Shown in pieces: positions 1 through 8,262 of a stretch of DNA of 64,000 nucleotides (its first letter is position 1; each line of letters starts with the position of its first letter). Origin of the DNA: JALZVT01 sp039029135 (GTDB taxonomy: Bacteria; Pseudomonadota; Gammaproteobacteria; Pseudomonadales; Azotimanducaceae); the NCBI GenBank assembly GCA_039029135.1, contig JBCCGT010000024.1, positions 20,895 to 84,894 of the forward strand, given 5' to 3'. Below the pieces are notes generated by a model, which saw nothing but the letters and a program-made list of their open reading frames with translations, had not been told where the DNA came from and made no database searches. Position numbers and translations under genes: made by a program.

Positions 1-278
1 TCGAAACGCTGAGCGCCTACGCCCACATGGTCAACCGCGAGGGCTACTGGCGACGACCGCTGCGCGCGCTCAGGGCGTGGGGCTTCTTTCTCAGCTTCGC
101 TAAAGATCTCGCCGCGTCCGCGCTGCCCGTGCTGAAGCGCGGCTATCACCCGCGCCTGCATCCGATCTGCAACGACGAGCAAAACCCCATCGCCGTCGGC
201 TGGCGCAAACGCTACGAGGCGGGGCTGGACAATCACGCGCTGAGCGACGCAACGCTCAACGAAATGCTGCCCGGCTGA
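1..278 (+). CDS. C-terminal part of probable metal-dependent hydrolase (PF10118-like)
   Basis: Only the last ~92 codons are in the window; the frame is open from base 3 to the stop at 276-278, so the start lies upstream. The tail contains an aromatic/basic stretch (GYWRRPLRALRAWGFF) followed by LKRGYHPRLHP. This resembles the end of the PF10118 'metal-dependent hydrolase' family, whose members finish with a lysine/arginine-rich helix and a GFHPW-like motif. No catalytic residues are visible in this part, so the family call is tentative. It lies 70 bp upstream of the carotenoid oxygenase on the same strand and may share its transcript. Confidence 0.5.
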   Translation, partial: ETLSAYAHMVNREGYWRRPLRALRAWGFFLSFAKDLAASALPVLKRGYHPRLHPICNDEQNPIAVGWRKRYEAGLDNHALSDATLNEMLPG

Positions 279-348
279 GAACACGCAATCGCGGGCAGCC
301 ACCAGGACAGCATCGCAGCGGCATGCGCAGCAGAAAGAGGCACACCAC

Positions 349-1809
349 ATGGCGACCATCGCAGGCAGCAACGAAATTCCAACTTGCCACGGCGCGCTGG
401 ACAATCTGGACGCCGAGCACGACTACTGGCTCGAGCCCATAGACGGCGAGCTGCCGGCGGATCTGGTCGGCACCTTCTACCGCAACGGGCCCGGGCGCCA
501 ACGCATCGGTGACAGCAAGTACGGTCACTGGTTCGACGGCGACGGCATGCTCAGCGCGTTCAGCTTCACCGGCGGCGACCGACCGCGACTGCACTTTCGC
601 AATCGCTACGTACGCACACCGAAATACGTCGAGGAGACGGCCAGCGAGTCGATCCGCTATCGCGGCTTCGGCACGCAGATTCCCGGCGGCTTCCTGAAAA
701 ATCTGTTTCAGATGCCCGCCAATCCCGCCAACACGAACACGATGTACCACGGCGGCAAACTGCTCGCGCTGAATGAGGGCGGCCGGCCGTACGCGTTGAC
801 GCCGGAGAACCTCGAAACACTCGGCGAGGACGACTACGACGGCACGCTGGGACGCGGCGACGTGTTCAGCGCCCACGGCAAGGTGCATCCAGACTCCGGT
901 GACTACATCAACTTCGGCGCCGGCATGGACGGCATGTCGTGGCGCGGCCCGCGGCCCTGCCTGAAGCTCTATCGGATCGATCCCAACGGTCGGGTGAAGA
1001 CACGCAACAGCGTGGCGCTGGATAATTTCCCGTTTTGCCACGACTTCGCGATCACCGAAAACTATGCCGTGTTTTTCCTAGGCAGCATCGTTTTCGGCAA
1101 CATGCTGCCGATGCTGGTTGGGGCGAAGACGATCGCCGATCAGATCAGCTTCGACGGCAGCATTCCGATGCAGGCGATCATCATCGACCTGAACACGCTG
1201 ACGGAAGTGAAGCGCTTCGAGACGGACCCGGGCGCGATCATCCACTTTGCCAACGCGTTCGAGGACGGCGACGAGATCGTCGTCGACGCCATGTTCGCGG
1301 ACAACTTCGAAGCCAACGCGACGCTGCTCGACGTGTTCAACCCCGAACTGCGCTTCAACGGCGGCGCCTACCGACGCTATCGACTGGATATGCGCGGCTC
1401 GCGGATACATCACGAGACCGTGAGCGACATCGAAAGTGAGTTCCCGACCATCAACACGGCGTGGACCGGCAAGCGCCACGGCCAGTGCTTCACGGCCTGC
1501 GCCTTCGACAACGGCGCCAACAGCTTCTTCAACGGCTTTCAGCGCGTCGACTTCGACGGCGCGGCGGACGTCGTCGAGCTGCCGCGCGGCCACTACGGTT
1601 CAGAGCCGCTGTTCGTACCGGCCCAGGGCGCGACGCGGGAAGACGATGGCTACATTCTGGAAGTGGTCTACGACGGCTTCGCGCACCGCAGCGAACTACA
1701 GGCGTTTCGCGCCGACAACGTCCAGGAGCAGGTATTTCGGGCACGGCTCGATCATCATCTGCCGCACCAGTTCCACGGCTTTTTTACGCCGGACGTGTTC
1801 GTCGCCTGA
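349..1809 (+). CDS. Carotenoid oxygenase / lignostilbene dioxygenase family protein
   Basis: A 486-residue protein covering the full RPE65/CCD beta-propeller family length. It would be a non-heme Fe(II) dioxygenase cleaving a C=C bond of a carotenoid, apocarotenoid or stilbene. The four iron-binding histidines can be placed at about H176 (SAHGKVHP), H231 (FCHDFAI), H299 (IIHFANAFEDG) and H476 (HQFHGFF). The N-terminal GTFYRNGPGR and HWFDGDGML motifs are also family hallmarks. There is no signal peptide. The ATG at 349 fits because RNGPGR falls near residue 45, as in homologues. Substrate cannot be told from sequence; bacterial relatives include both lignostilbene and apocarotenoid cleavers. 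No carotenoid genes are nearby. Confidence 0.93.
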   Translation: MATIAGSNEIPTCHGALDNLDAEHDYWLEPIDGELPADLVGTFYRNGPGRQRIGDSKYGHWFDGDGMLSAFSFTGGDRPRLHFRNRYVRTPKYVEETASESIRYRGFGTQIPGGFLKNLFQMPANPANTNTMYHGGKLLALNEGGRPYALTPENLETLGEDDYDGTLGRGDVFSAHGKVHPDSGDYINFGAGMDGMSWRGPRPCLKLYRIDPNGRVKTRNSVALDNFPFCHDFAITENYAVFFLGSIVFGNMLPMLVGAKTIADQISFDGSIPMQAIIIDLNTLTEVKRFETDPGAIIHFANAFEDGDEIVVDAMFADNFEANATLLDVFNPELRFNGGAYRRYRLDMRGSRIHHETVSDIESEFPTINTAWTGKRHGQCFTACAFDNGANSFFNGFQRVDFDGAADVVELPRGHYGSEPLFVPAQGATREDDGYILEVVYDGFAHRSELQAFRADNVQEQVFRARLDHHLPHQFHGFFTPDVFVA

Positions 1810-1823
1810 GGCGGACACGGCCC

Positions 1824-3224
1824 TCAGCACTCGACGATGCTGACGGGCACCTCGAGCACGTTGATGGCGAGTCCGCCGCGCGCGGTCTCTTTGTACTTGT
1901 CGCGCATGTCGCGCCCGGTGTCGCGCATGGTCTTGATCACCTTATCGAGCGATACGAAGTGCGAGCCGTCGCCCCGCAGCGCCATCCGCGCAGCACTTAT
2001 AGCCTTGACCGCCGCCATCGCGTTGCGCTCGATGCAGGGCACCTGTACCAGCCCGCCAATGGGATCGCAGGTGAGTCCCAGGTTGTGTTCCATAGCGATC
2101 TCGGCCGCGTTCTCTACCTGTGAGGGCGTGCCACCCAGCACCTCCGTTAATGCGCCCGCGGCCATCGAACACGCCGACCCGACCTCACCCTGGCAGCCGA
2201 CCTCGGCGCCGCTGATCGACGCGTTCTTCTGATACAGGGTGCCGATTCCGGCCGCGGTGAGCAGAAAGCGCATCACGCCCGCCTCGTCCGCGCCGGGGAC
2301 GAAGCGCGCGTAGTAGTGCAGCACGGCGGGAATGATCCCCGCGGCGCCGTTGGTGGGCGCGGTGACCACGCGCCCGCCCGCGGCGTTCTCCTCGTTCACT
2401 GCCAGCGCATACAGCGTCACCCAGTCGATGACGGTAAGCGGATCCGCGAGCGCGGCCTCCGGGCGGCTGAGCAGCTTGTGGTGCATGGCCGCCGCGCGTC
2501 TTGCGACCTTCAGACCACCGGGCAACACGCCTTCGTTGGTGATGCCGGCGCTGACGCACGCCTGCATCACCGACCAGATGTCCCGCAGGCCCGATTCCGT
2601 TTCACCGCGCGGCCGCCACGCCTCTTCGTTGGCCCACATGATCTCTGAGATCGGCAGGTCGTGTCCGGCACACAGCGCGAGCAGCTCCGCGCCGCTGTCG
2701 AACGGATAGCGCAGTTCACGCGTGTCTTCGACGACGTAGCCCGTCTCGGCCGCGGCTTCGTCGACGACCAATCCACCGCCGACCGAGTAGTAGACGCGCT
2801 CGCAGATAGCCTCGCCCTGCGCATCCAGCGCGGTGAAGCGCATGCCATTCGGGTGAAACGGCAGCTTCGCACGGCGATGCAGCACGAGATCGCTGGCCTC
2901 GTCGTAGGCTATGCGGCGCTCCGACAAGAGCGCCAGTTCGCCCGCAGATCGGATCGCGGCGACCCGCTCGTTCATCGTTTCCACATCGACACTGTACGGT
3001 TGCTCGCCCATCAGACCGAGCAGCACGGCTTTCGGCGTACCGTGGCCTCGGCCGGTCGCGCCGAGCGAGCCGTACATCTCGGCCTTCACGCGGCCAACGC
3101 GCAGCAACTCGCCGCTCTCCCGAAGACCCGTAACGAACAGCCGGGCCGCGTTCATGGGGCCCACCGTGTGCGAGCTGGACGGGCCGATGCCGATCTTAAA
3201 GAGCTGAAAAACGCTAATCGCCAT
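1824..3224 (-). CDS. sdaA: L-serine ammonia-lyase (L-serine dehydratase), single-chain type
   Basis: A 466-residue cytoplasmic [4Fe-4S] enzyme converting L-serine to pyruvate and ammonia. The N-terminal domain has the KIGIGPSSSHTVGPM signature at residues 10-24. The cluster cysteines appear as C344 (CQGEVGSAC), C386 (TCDPIGG) and C397 (VPCIERN), almost exactly the spacing of E. coli SdaA. I chose the ATG at 3224 because it has GAGG six bases upstream and the protein then starts MAISVFQLFK like homologues; the frame stays open 96 bases further. The start overlaps the end of the DUF2087 gene by 11 bases. It is the last gene of a four-gene minus-strand run beginning with PPi-phosphofructokinase. 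Confidence 0.95.
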   Translation of the reverse strand: MAISVFQLFKIGIGPSSSHTVGPMNAARLFVTGLRESGELLRVGRVKAEMYGSLGATGRGHGTPKAVLLGLMGEQPYSVDVETMNERVAAIRSAGELALLSERRIAYDEASDLVLHRRAKLPFHPNGMRFTALDAQGEAICERVYYSVGGGLVVDEAAAETGYVVEDTRELRYPFDSGAELLALCAGHDLPISEIMWANEEAWRPRGETESGLRDIWSVMQACVSAGITNEGVLPGGLKVARRAAAMHHKLLSRPEAALADPLTVIDWVTLYALAVNEENAAGGRVVTAPTNGAAGIIPAVLHYYARFVPGADEAGVMRFLLTAAGIGTLYQKNASISGAEVGCQGEVGSACSMAAGALTEVLGGTPSQVENAAEIAMEHNLGLTCDPIGGLVQVPCIERNAMAAVKAISAARMALRGDGSHFVSLDKVIKTMRDTGRDMRDKYKETARGGLAINVLEVPVSIVEC

Positions 3225-3687
3225 GCGCGCCTCGCTGGTCGTCCTGCTGGGAGCCGCCGTGCGCCGCGCGGCGCCGATCGCGCTGCCGCTCACGCGCGTG
3301 ATGCCAGGCAATCGCATCACTCACCAGCCGCGAGCGCTCTGCCAGCGCGGCTGCCGTCACGGCCTGCTCGAGCCGGGGGTAGTTGACGAAATAGCGCTGT
3401 CCGGCGCGATCGCGCTTCACGTAGTCGCAGTCGATCAGATAACGGCGCGCGGTGACGTGGTCGACCCGCGCGTTCAGGGTACCCAGGCGCTCTTGCAGCC
3501 AGTCGTTCAGTTCGGCTTCGGCGTACGGTCGCCTGCGTTCCAGGCCGTCCGCCAGCAGCGCCAGCAGTATGTCGCGCTGACGCGGATGCTTCGGGATGCG
3601 CAGCAGCTCGCCGCCCGGCAGCAGTCGCAGCAGCACGCGCTCGACCTCCGCGAGATCGGCCGGCGGCGTAGGCGCGGCTGCGGCCAA
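3214..3687 (-). CDS. DUF2087 domain-containing protein
   Basis: A 157-residue protein starting at a TTG codon 3 bases after the stop of the DUF6482 gene, and overlapping sdaA by 11 bases at its end, so it looks translationally coupled on both sides. Residues ~30-110 match the DUF2087 pattern: a basic KHPRQRDILLALLAD helix, EAELNDWLQERL, then VTARRYLIDCDYVKRDRAGQRY, a winged-helix-like 'R-x-LID-GLL-R' segment. The C-terminal tail is arginine-rich and low complexity. DUF2087 proteins are thought to be small nucleic-acid-binding regulators, but the function is not established. No ATG is available near the N-terminus, so the TTG start is inferred. Confidence 0.75.
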   Translation of the reverse strand: MAAAAPTPPADLAEVERVLLRLLPGGELLRIPKHPRQRDILLALLADGLERRRPYAEAELNDWLQERLGTLNARVDHVTARRYLIDCDYVKRDRAGQRYFVNYPRLEQAVTAAALAERSRLVSDAIAWHHARERQRDRRRAAHGGSQQDDQRGAHGD

Positions 3688-3690
3688 GGG

Positions 3691-4008
3691 TCAGTCCGCG
3701 GGGATGATCAGCCGCTCGCGCAGCTCGTTCGAACCGTTGGCGTCGTCGAGGCCAACCATTTCGCCGTAGCTCGACCGATGCACGAAATCGACTGCCGTGA
3801 CGCCGCACTTGCGCAGCGCATCCAGCGCCGCACCGCGACTGCGAAACTGCAGCGACTTGCCGCGCTTGTCGACCAGCGGTTCACGCGCCGCGCCGTCGAT
3901 CGCATAGATGACGTAGACGATCGGATCGACGCCCAGCAGTTCCAGCCCCGGCGTGTTGCGGGCGCGCACGCGCGCCGCGAGATCGTCGAGAGTCAGTCGC
4001 TCCGCCAT
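3691..4008 (-). CDS. Small DUF6482-like protein
   Basis: A 105-residue acidic protein with an N-terminal helix (LTLDDLAARVRARN), then ELLGVDPIVYVIYAIDG and a conserved-looking FVHRSSYGEMVGL segment. This order resembles the DUF6482 family of small proteobacterial proteins (LEQL..., ELLSLEGG-like strand, ...VHAVVHDEMCGL). The function of that family is unknown. The gene begins 4 bases after the stop of pfp and ends 3 bases before the next start, so it belongs to the pfp-sdaA operon. No signal peptide or membrane segment is visible. Confidence 0.65.
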   Translation of the reverse strand: MAERLTLDDLAARVRARNTPGLELLGVDPIVYVIYAIDGAAREPLVDKRGKSLQFRSRGAALDALRKCGVTAVDFVHRSSYGEMVGLDDANGSNELRERLIIPAD

Positions 4009-4012
4009 CGAT

Positions 4013-5353
4013 CTACGGGTCCAGCTCGAACGGATCGAGTCGCTTGGGTGCCAGCACGTTTTTCAGTCGCACGTAGCGCGGCATGCCGGCGCGATAGGCA
4101 GGATAGTCCTCGCCCTGAATCAGCGGCGCGAGGTAGGCGCGTCCCGCGGCGGTGACGCCGTAGCCGTCCCGGGTGATGAACTTCTTTGGCATCGGCTTTT
4201 CGACGTTGGCCACTTTCTTCAACGCGACCTCGCCGATCTTCCAGCGATAGGGCTTGTCGGAGGTGCGGACGATGGTCGGCATGACCGCGTTCCTGCCGGC
4301 CAGGGCGAAGCGCACCGCGGCCTGGCCGACCGCGTAGGCCTGCTTCACGTCCGTGCCGCTCGCGATGTGGCGTCCCGCGCGCTGAAGATAGTCGGCGACC
4401 GCCCAGTGGTACTTGTAGCCGTGCGCCTGCTTCACCATCGCGGCGATCGTCGGGGCGACGCCGCCGAGCTGGGTGTGGCCGAAGGCGTCCTTGCCGCCCG
4501 CGTCCGCGATGAAGGTGCCGTCGGCGTAGGCTGCCCCCTCGCTGACGACGATCACGCAGTAGCCGTTGCCGTCGACTGTGTCCTTGACGCGCGCGAGGAA
4601 CCGTTCTTTATCGAACGCCACCTCCGGCAGCAGCACGATGTGCGGCGCATCCCCGGGCTGCTCCTGCGCGAGGCAGCTCGCGGCGGCGATCCAGCCGGCG
4701 TGCCGCCCCATGACCTCCAGGATGAACACCTTGGTCGAGGTTTCCGCCATGGACTCGACGTCGAGCGCCGCCTCGCGTGTAGCGACCGCGACGTACTTGG
4801 CGACCGAGCCGAAGCCAGGGCAGCAGTCCGTGTGCGGCAGGTCGTTATCGACCGTCTTGGGAATGCCGATGCAGGTGATCGGATAGCCAAGCTGGCTGCC
4901 AAGCTGGGAGACCTTGTGGGCGGTGTCCTGGGAATCGCCGCCGCCGTTGTAAAAGAAATACCCGATGTCGTGGGCCCGAAAGACCTCGATCAGGCGCTCG
5001 TACTCGCGGCGGTTATCCGTCAGCGAGCGCAGCTTGTAGCGGCAGGAGCCGAAGGCGCCGCTGGGCGTGGTGCGCAGACCGGCGATGGCGCTCGTCGACT
5101 CGCGCGAGGTGTCGATGAGTTCCTCGCGCAGTGCGCCGAGGATGCCGTTGCGCCCGGCGTAGACCTTGCCGATGCGCGTCGGATGCTTGCGCGCCGTTTC
5201 GATGACGCCGCACGCGGTCGCGTTGATGACGGCGGTCACGCCACCGGACTGCGCATAGAAGGCGTTGGGCGCCGGCGGTTTCGGGTTCTTGCGGGAGAGA
5301 GTGCGCGTGCGGGTGGGCTTGCCGGCTGGCTTCTGCGTCCGAGAGGCGGCCAT
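4013..5353 (-). CDS. pfp: Pyrophosphate-dependent 6-phosphofructokinase
   Basis: A 446-residue PfkA-superfamily enzyme that phosphorylates fructose 6-phosphate. Two positions argue for pyrophosphate rather than ATP as donor. The nucleotide-loop motif reads NGGGDS (137-141) with Asp at the position that is Gly in ATP enzymes (GGDGS in E. coli). The catalytic segment reads IPKTVDND (164-171) with Lys where ATP enzymes have Gly. Both are established markers of PPi-PFK (EC 2.7.1.90), a reversible enzyme known from methylotrophic and other proteobacteria. The first ~30 residues are a basic Ala/Pro/Lys-rich tail. The substrate-binding EVMGRHAG motif is present (VMGRHAGWIA). First gene of a run with DUF6482, DUF2087 and sdaA. 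Confidence 0.92.
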   Translation of the reverse strand: MAASRTQKPAGKPTRTRTLSRKNPKPPAPNAFYAQSGGVTAVINATACGVIETARKHPTRIGKVYAGRNGILGALREELIDTSRESTSAIAGLRTTPSGAFGSCRYKLRSLTDNRREYERLIEVFRAHDIGYFFYNGGGDSQDTAHKVSQLGSQLGYPITCIGIPKTVDNDLPHTDCCPGFGSVAKYVAVATREAALDVESMAETSTKVFILEVMGRHAGWIAAASCLAQEQPGDAPHIVLLPEVAFDKERFLARVKDTVDGNGYCVIVVSEGAAYADGTFIADAGGKDAFGHTQLGGVAPTIAAMVKQAHGYKYHWAVADYLQRAGRHIASGTDVKQAYAVGQAAVRFALAGRNAVMPTIVRTSDKPYRWKIGEVALKKVANVEKPMPKKFITRDGYGVTAAGRAYLAPLIQGEDYPAYRAGMPRYVRLKNVLAPKRLDPFELDP

Positions 5354-5491
5354 CGAAAATCCTTGTTCCAGTTCTGTATTCGGAGCTTTGCGTTCCGAGT
5401 TCTCAGCATAGCAGCGGCGTCTGAATGAGCCTGCCGATGCATCCTATGCGACAATTCTCGCGCACGCCGTGGAGGAAAGCTCGCGCGAATT

Positions 5492-5995
5492 ATGCTGCCG
5501 TTTGTGCAACTGTTCTGGAATATCTGTCTCATGCGCGAGAGCCCGGCGCGGCTGCCGTCCAGCCCGGCTTTCGTGCTGCTGCTGCTGATTGTGCGCTTCG
5601 CGCTGGTGCTGATCATCGCCAACCTGCTGGCCTTCAGCGAACGCAGCTATCTGTCGATCCTGACTGAGGATCTGGTCAGCACCGTGGTCGCGATGCTGCT
5701 TATCTGGATGGCGCTGGCCGCCCGCTCGCTCGGCGCGCGGCTGCTGCAGACCCTGGGCGCCTACATCGGCATGGAGATCGTCATCTACCTGCTGCTGGGC
5801 GCCATTCTCGCCTTCACCGGCTCGCTCAACGACGCGCCGCAGCTGTTGGTCATGCTCATCACCATCTGGCAGATCGCCATCTTCGCGGCGATCTTGCACC
5901 ACGCGATGAACGTGCCGCTGGGCCTCGGCTTCGCGGTCTCTATCGGCATACTGACCATGAGCGTCATCGCCGGCCGCGTCGCGGTGGGGGCATAG
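5492..5995 (+). CDS. Hypothetical integral membrane protein
   Basis: A 167-residue very hydrophobic protein with about four predicted membrane helices (roughly residues 26-48, 62-80, 88-110 and 118-140, with a further hydrophobic C-terminus). There are few charged residues and no recognised domain. It sits 21 bp upstream of mpl on the same strand, so co-transcription is likely. Members of similar context are short, uncharacterised membrane proteins, and I do not assign a role. The start could also be the Met at residue 14. Confidence 0.7.
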   Translation: MLPFVQLFWNICLMRESPARLPSSPAFVLLLLIVRFALVLIIANLLAFSERSYLSILTEDLVSTVVAMLLIWMALAARSLGARLLQTLGAYIGMEIVIYLLLGAILAFTGSLNDAPQLLVMLITIWQIAIFAAILHHAMNVPLGLGFAVSIGILTMSVIAGRVAVGA

Positions 5996-6016
5996 GTCAC
6001 AAGAGTCGAGGAGCAC

Positions 6017-7432
6017 ATGAGCCGACACCTGTATTTCCTCGGCATCGGCGGCACGCTGATGGGCAGCCTCGCGATCCTGGCCAAGGAGGCCGGCTTCACC
6101 GTCACCGGCAGCGACAAGGCCATCTATCCACCGATGAGCGATCTGCTCGCGGCCGCGGGCATCGAGGTGTTCGAAGGTTTCGATGCGTCTCACCTGACGC
6201 CCGCACCCGACTTGGTCGTGATGGGCAACGCAGGTCTGCCGCGCGGCCATCCCGGCGTCGAGGCGGTGCTGGAACGCGGCCTGCCGTTCGTGTCCGGCGC
6301 CGAGTGGCTGGGCCGCGAGATTCTGCCGGGTCGCTGGACCATCGCGGTGTCCGGAACCCACGGCAAGACCACCACGGCGAGCATGATCGCCTGGATACTG
6401 GAGTACGCGGGCCTGACCCCCGGCTATCTGATCGGCGGCGCGCCGCAGAACTTCGAGCGCTCCGCTCGACTCGGCGACGCGCCCTTCTTCGTCATCGAAG
6501 CCGACGAATACGACACCAGCTATTTCGACCGGCGCTCGAAGTTCGTGCACTACCGGCCGCGCACACTCGTCATCAACAATCTGGAGTTCGACCACGCGGA
6601 CATCTTTGACGATCTCGCCGCGATCGAATCCCAGTTCCACCTGCTGCTGCGCAGCGTGCCCGGCAACGGCCTGATCATCGCGCCGGAGGCGGACGATGCC
6701 GTCAATCGCGTGCTGCGTGCTGGCTGCTGGACGCCCGTCAGCCGCCTGAATCCGCAGCTGATCGAGGCGACCAAGCGCGGCCGGATCGACACCGAAACCG
6801 GCGAGTCGTGGAACGTGCGCGACGCGGCACCCGACGGCAGCCGCTTCGACGTCTACCTGAATGACGCCGGCTACGGCACCGTGACCTGGCCGCTGACCGG
6901 CGCCCACAACGTCAGCAACGCGCTGGCCGCCACGGCGGCGGCCCGCCACGCCGGCGTCACCCCCGAGGTAGCGGTCGCGGCGCTGTCTGAGTTCAAGGGC
7001 GTCAAACGGCGCATGGAAAAGATCGCCGAGATCGGCCGCACCCGCGTCTACGATGACTTCGCGCATCACCCGACCGCGATTCGGACCACGCTGCAGGGCC
7101 TGCGCAAGTCGGTCGGCAGCGAGGAGGTCATCGCGGTCATCGAACCGCGCACCCACACCATGTCGCTGGGCGCGCTGCGTGACGAGCTCAAGACCTGCTG
7201 CGCCCCGGCGGACCGCGTGTGCTGGTTCCGTGGCCCCAAAATCCGCTGGGATCTGCTGGAAGTCGCCGCCGCGTGCGTGGTGCCTGCGACCGTGGACGAC
7301 AGCCTCGACGGGCTGATCGATCGGCTCGTCGACGCCCCGAAAGACAAGCCGCGCCACATCGTGATCATGTCGAACGGCAGCTTCGACGACATCTATACCA
7401 GGCTGCCGGCCGCCCTGGACGGCAAGGACTAG
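6017..7432 (+). CDS. mpl: UDP-N-acetylmuramate:L-alanyl-gamma-D-glutamyl-meso-diaminopimelate ligase
   Basis: A 471-residue Mur-ligase-family enzyme of peptidoglycan recycling. It attaches the recovered tripeptide to UDP-MurNAc in the cytoplasm, bypassing MurC/D/E. Visible features are the N-terminal FLGIGGTLMGSLA Rossmann loop, the ATP loop SGTHGKTTTA near residue 112, the Mur-ligase motif IEADEYDTSYFDRRSKF, INNLEFDHADIF, and FDDFAHHPTAI-type motif (VYDDFAHHPTAI). YDTSYFDRRSKF distinguishes Mpl from MurC. A Shine-Dalgarno sequence (GAGGAG) precedes the ATG. Its presence supports a Gram-negative, DAP-type peptidoglycan. Confidence 0.97.
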   Translation: MSRHLYFLGIGGTLMGSLAILAKEAGFTVTGSDKAIYPPMSDLLAAAGIEVFEGFDASHLTPAPDLVVMGNAGLPRGHPGVEAVLERGLPFVSGAEWLGREILPGRWTIAVSGTHGKTTTASMIAWILEYAGLTPGYLIGGAPQNFERSARLGDAPFFVIEADEYDTSYFDRRSKFVHYRPRTLVINNLEFDHADIFDDLAAIESQFHLLLRSVPGNGLIIAPEADDAVNRVLRAGCWTPVSRLNPQLIEATKRGRIDTETGESWNVRDAAPDGSRFDVYLNDAGYGTVTWPLTGAHNVSNALAATAAARHAGVTPEVAVAALSEFKGVKRRMEKIAEIGRTRVYDDFAHHPTAIRTTLQGLRKSVGSEEVIAVIEPRTHTMSLGALRDELKTCCAPADRVCWFRGPKIRWDLLEVAAACVVPATVDDSLDGLIDRLVDAPKDKPRHIVIMSNGSFDDIYTRLPAALDGKD

Positions 7433-7557
7433 GCAACCTGCCGGCCGCGCTGGCCGGCGATCCGTAGCGGCCACGCCGACAGAACGGGCTGCTAGACTGC
7501 CGACTCGCGTAAGGGCGCACGGCCCGCGCACCGAGCTTCGCGACCGGGGAGACGCGC

Positions 7558-7629
7558 ATGACCGCAATGACCGATCCCGCCAAAGATCGCGATCAACCCG
7601 ATCGCCATCCGCTGATGATCGCCGCATGA
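7558..7629 (+). CDS. Possible 23-codon leader ORF coupled to the lipoprotein gene
   Basis: A short frame, ATG at 7558 to TGA at 7627-7629, encoding 23 residues (starts MTAMTDPAKDRD, ends PLMIAA). It has a good Shine-Dalgarno sequence (GGGGAG about six bases before the ATG), while the downstream lipoprotein ATG at 7626 has none of its own and overlaps this stop as ATGA. That arrangement is typical of translational coupling. The peptide is polar with no membrane segment. It may be a real small protein, a leader that loads ribosomes for the lipoprotein, or a remnant of an upstream start; conservation would decide. Confidence 0.4.
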   Translation: MTAMTDPAKDRDQPDRHPLMIAA

Positions 7630-8252
7630 GGTCAGGTCCCGCACCAGCATTCTGCGCCACGCTCCTATTGGTTGCCGCCGGCTGCTCGCCGTCAGCGCGA
7701 GACGAGGGCACACCGAGCGCTGACGTGGCGGCCGTGGCCGTTGGCGAGACCCTGCTGTTGACCCCGCCCCCGGCCTGGCTGCGCACGCGCGAAGAGGCCA
7801 ACGACAACTTCCGACTGGTCGAGTACCTGCCCGCCGGGCACACCGAGGCGGACTGGGAAGAGCGCCTGACGGTCGAATCCAATGCGCTCCAGCCGCTGCC
7901 CGATCCGATCGAGTTCCTCAGCGAACTCGGCGCGAACGACGAACGGAACTGTACGTTCGCCAAGAGCCAGAACGTCTATGCGGGCTTCGAGAATGGCTAC
8001 CCGAGCGCGGTGCAGCTATACACCTGCCGGGAAGATCGCGAGACGGGACGCGGCCGCGTTCAGCTCATCAAGGCCATCGCCGGACGCGAGCACTTCTACG
8101 TTATCGAACGCACGCGGCGCTCCGCGCCGCTCGCCACCGACGCGGCGCCGCTGTCGAACCAAGACATGGCCGCCTGGAGCCTGTACTTTCGCTCGGTCAA
8201 GCTGTGCGACAGCGAGGCCGCCGATCATCCGTGCCCGGCCGCCAGCTCGTAG
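7626..8252 (+). CDS. Hypothetical lipoprotein
   Basis: A 208-residue protein with a lipoprotein signal peptide: short positive N-terminus, hydrophobic core (FCATLLLVAA) and lipobox LVAAGC, giving Cys near residue 20 as the lipidated residue. The mature part has two pairs of possible disulfide cysteines (NCTF, YTC, LCDS, HPC) and no recognised domain; the 60-180 region alternates charged and aromatic residues like a compact alpha/beta fold. It overlaps the preceding 23-codon ORF by ATGA and is followed 10 bases later by the HAD gene. Function unknown. Confidence 0.75.
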   Translation: MRSGPAPAFCATLLLVAAGCSPSARDEGTPSADVAAVAVGETLLLTPPPAWLRTREEANDNFRLVEYLPAGHTEADWEERLTVESNALQPLPDPIEFLSELGANDERNCTFAKSQNVYAGFENGYPSAVQLYTCREDRETGRGRVQLIKAIAGREHFYVIERTRRSAPLATDAAPLSNQDMAAWSLYFRSVKLCDSEAADHPCPAASS

Positions 8253-8262
8253 CGGATAGAAC

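Noticed and set aside
3953..5428. A 491-codon plus-strand frame opposite pfp
   Set aside because: It is a shadow of the phosphofructokinase codons with RGDDA-type low-complexity composition.
5444..7963. An 839-codon open frame on the minus strand opposite the membrane protein, mpl and lipoprotein genes
   Set aside because: It is Arg/Ala/Gly/Val-rich, lacks any family motif and lies entirely opposite well-supported genes; long antisense frames are expected in high-GC coding DNA.
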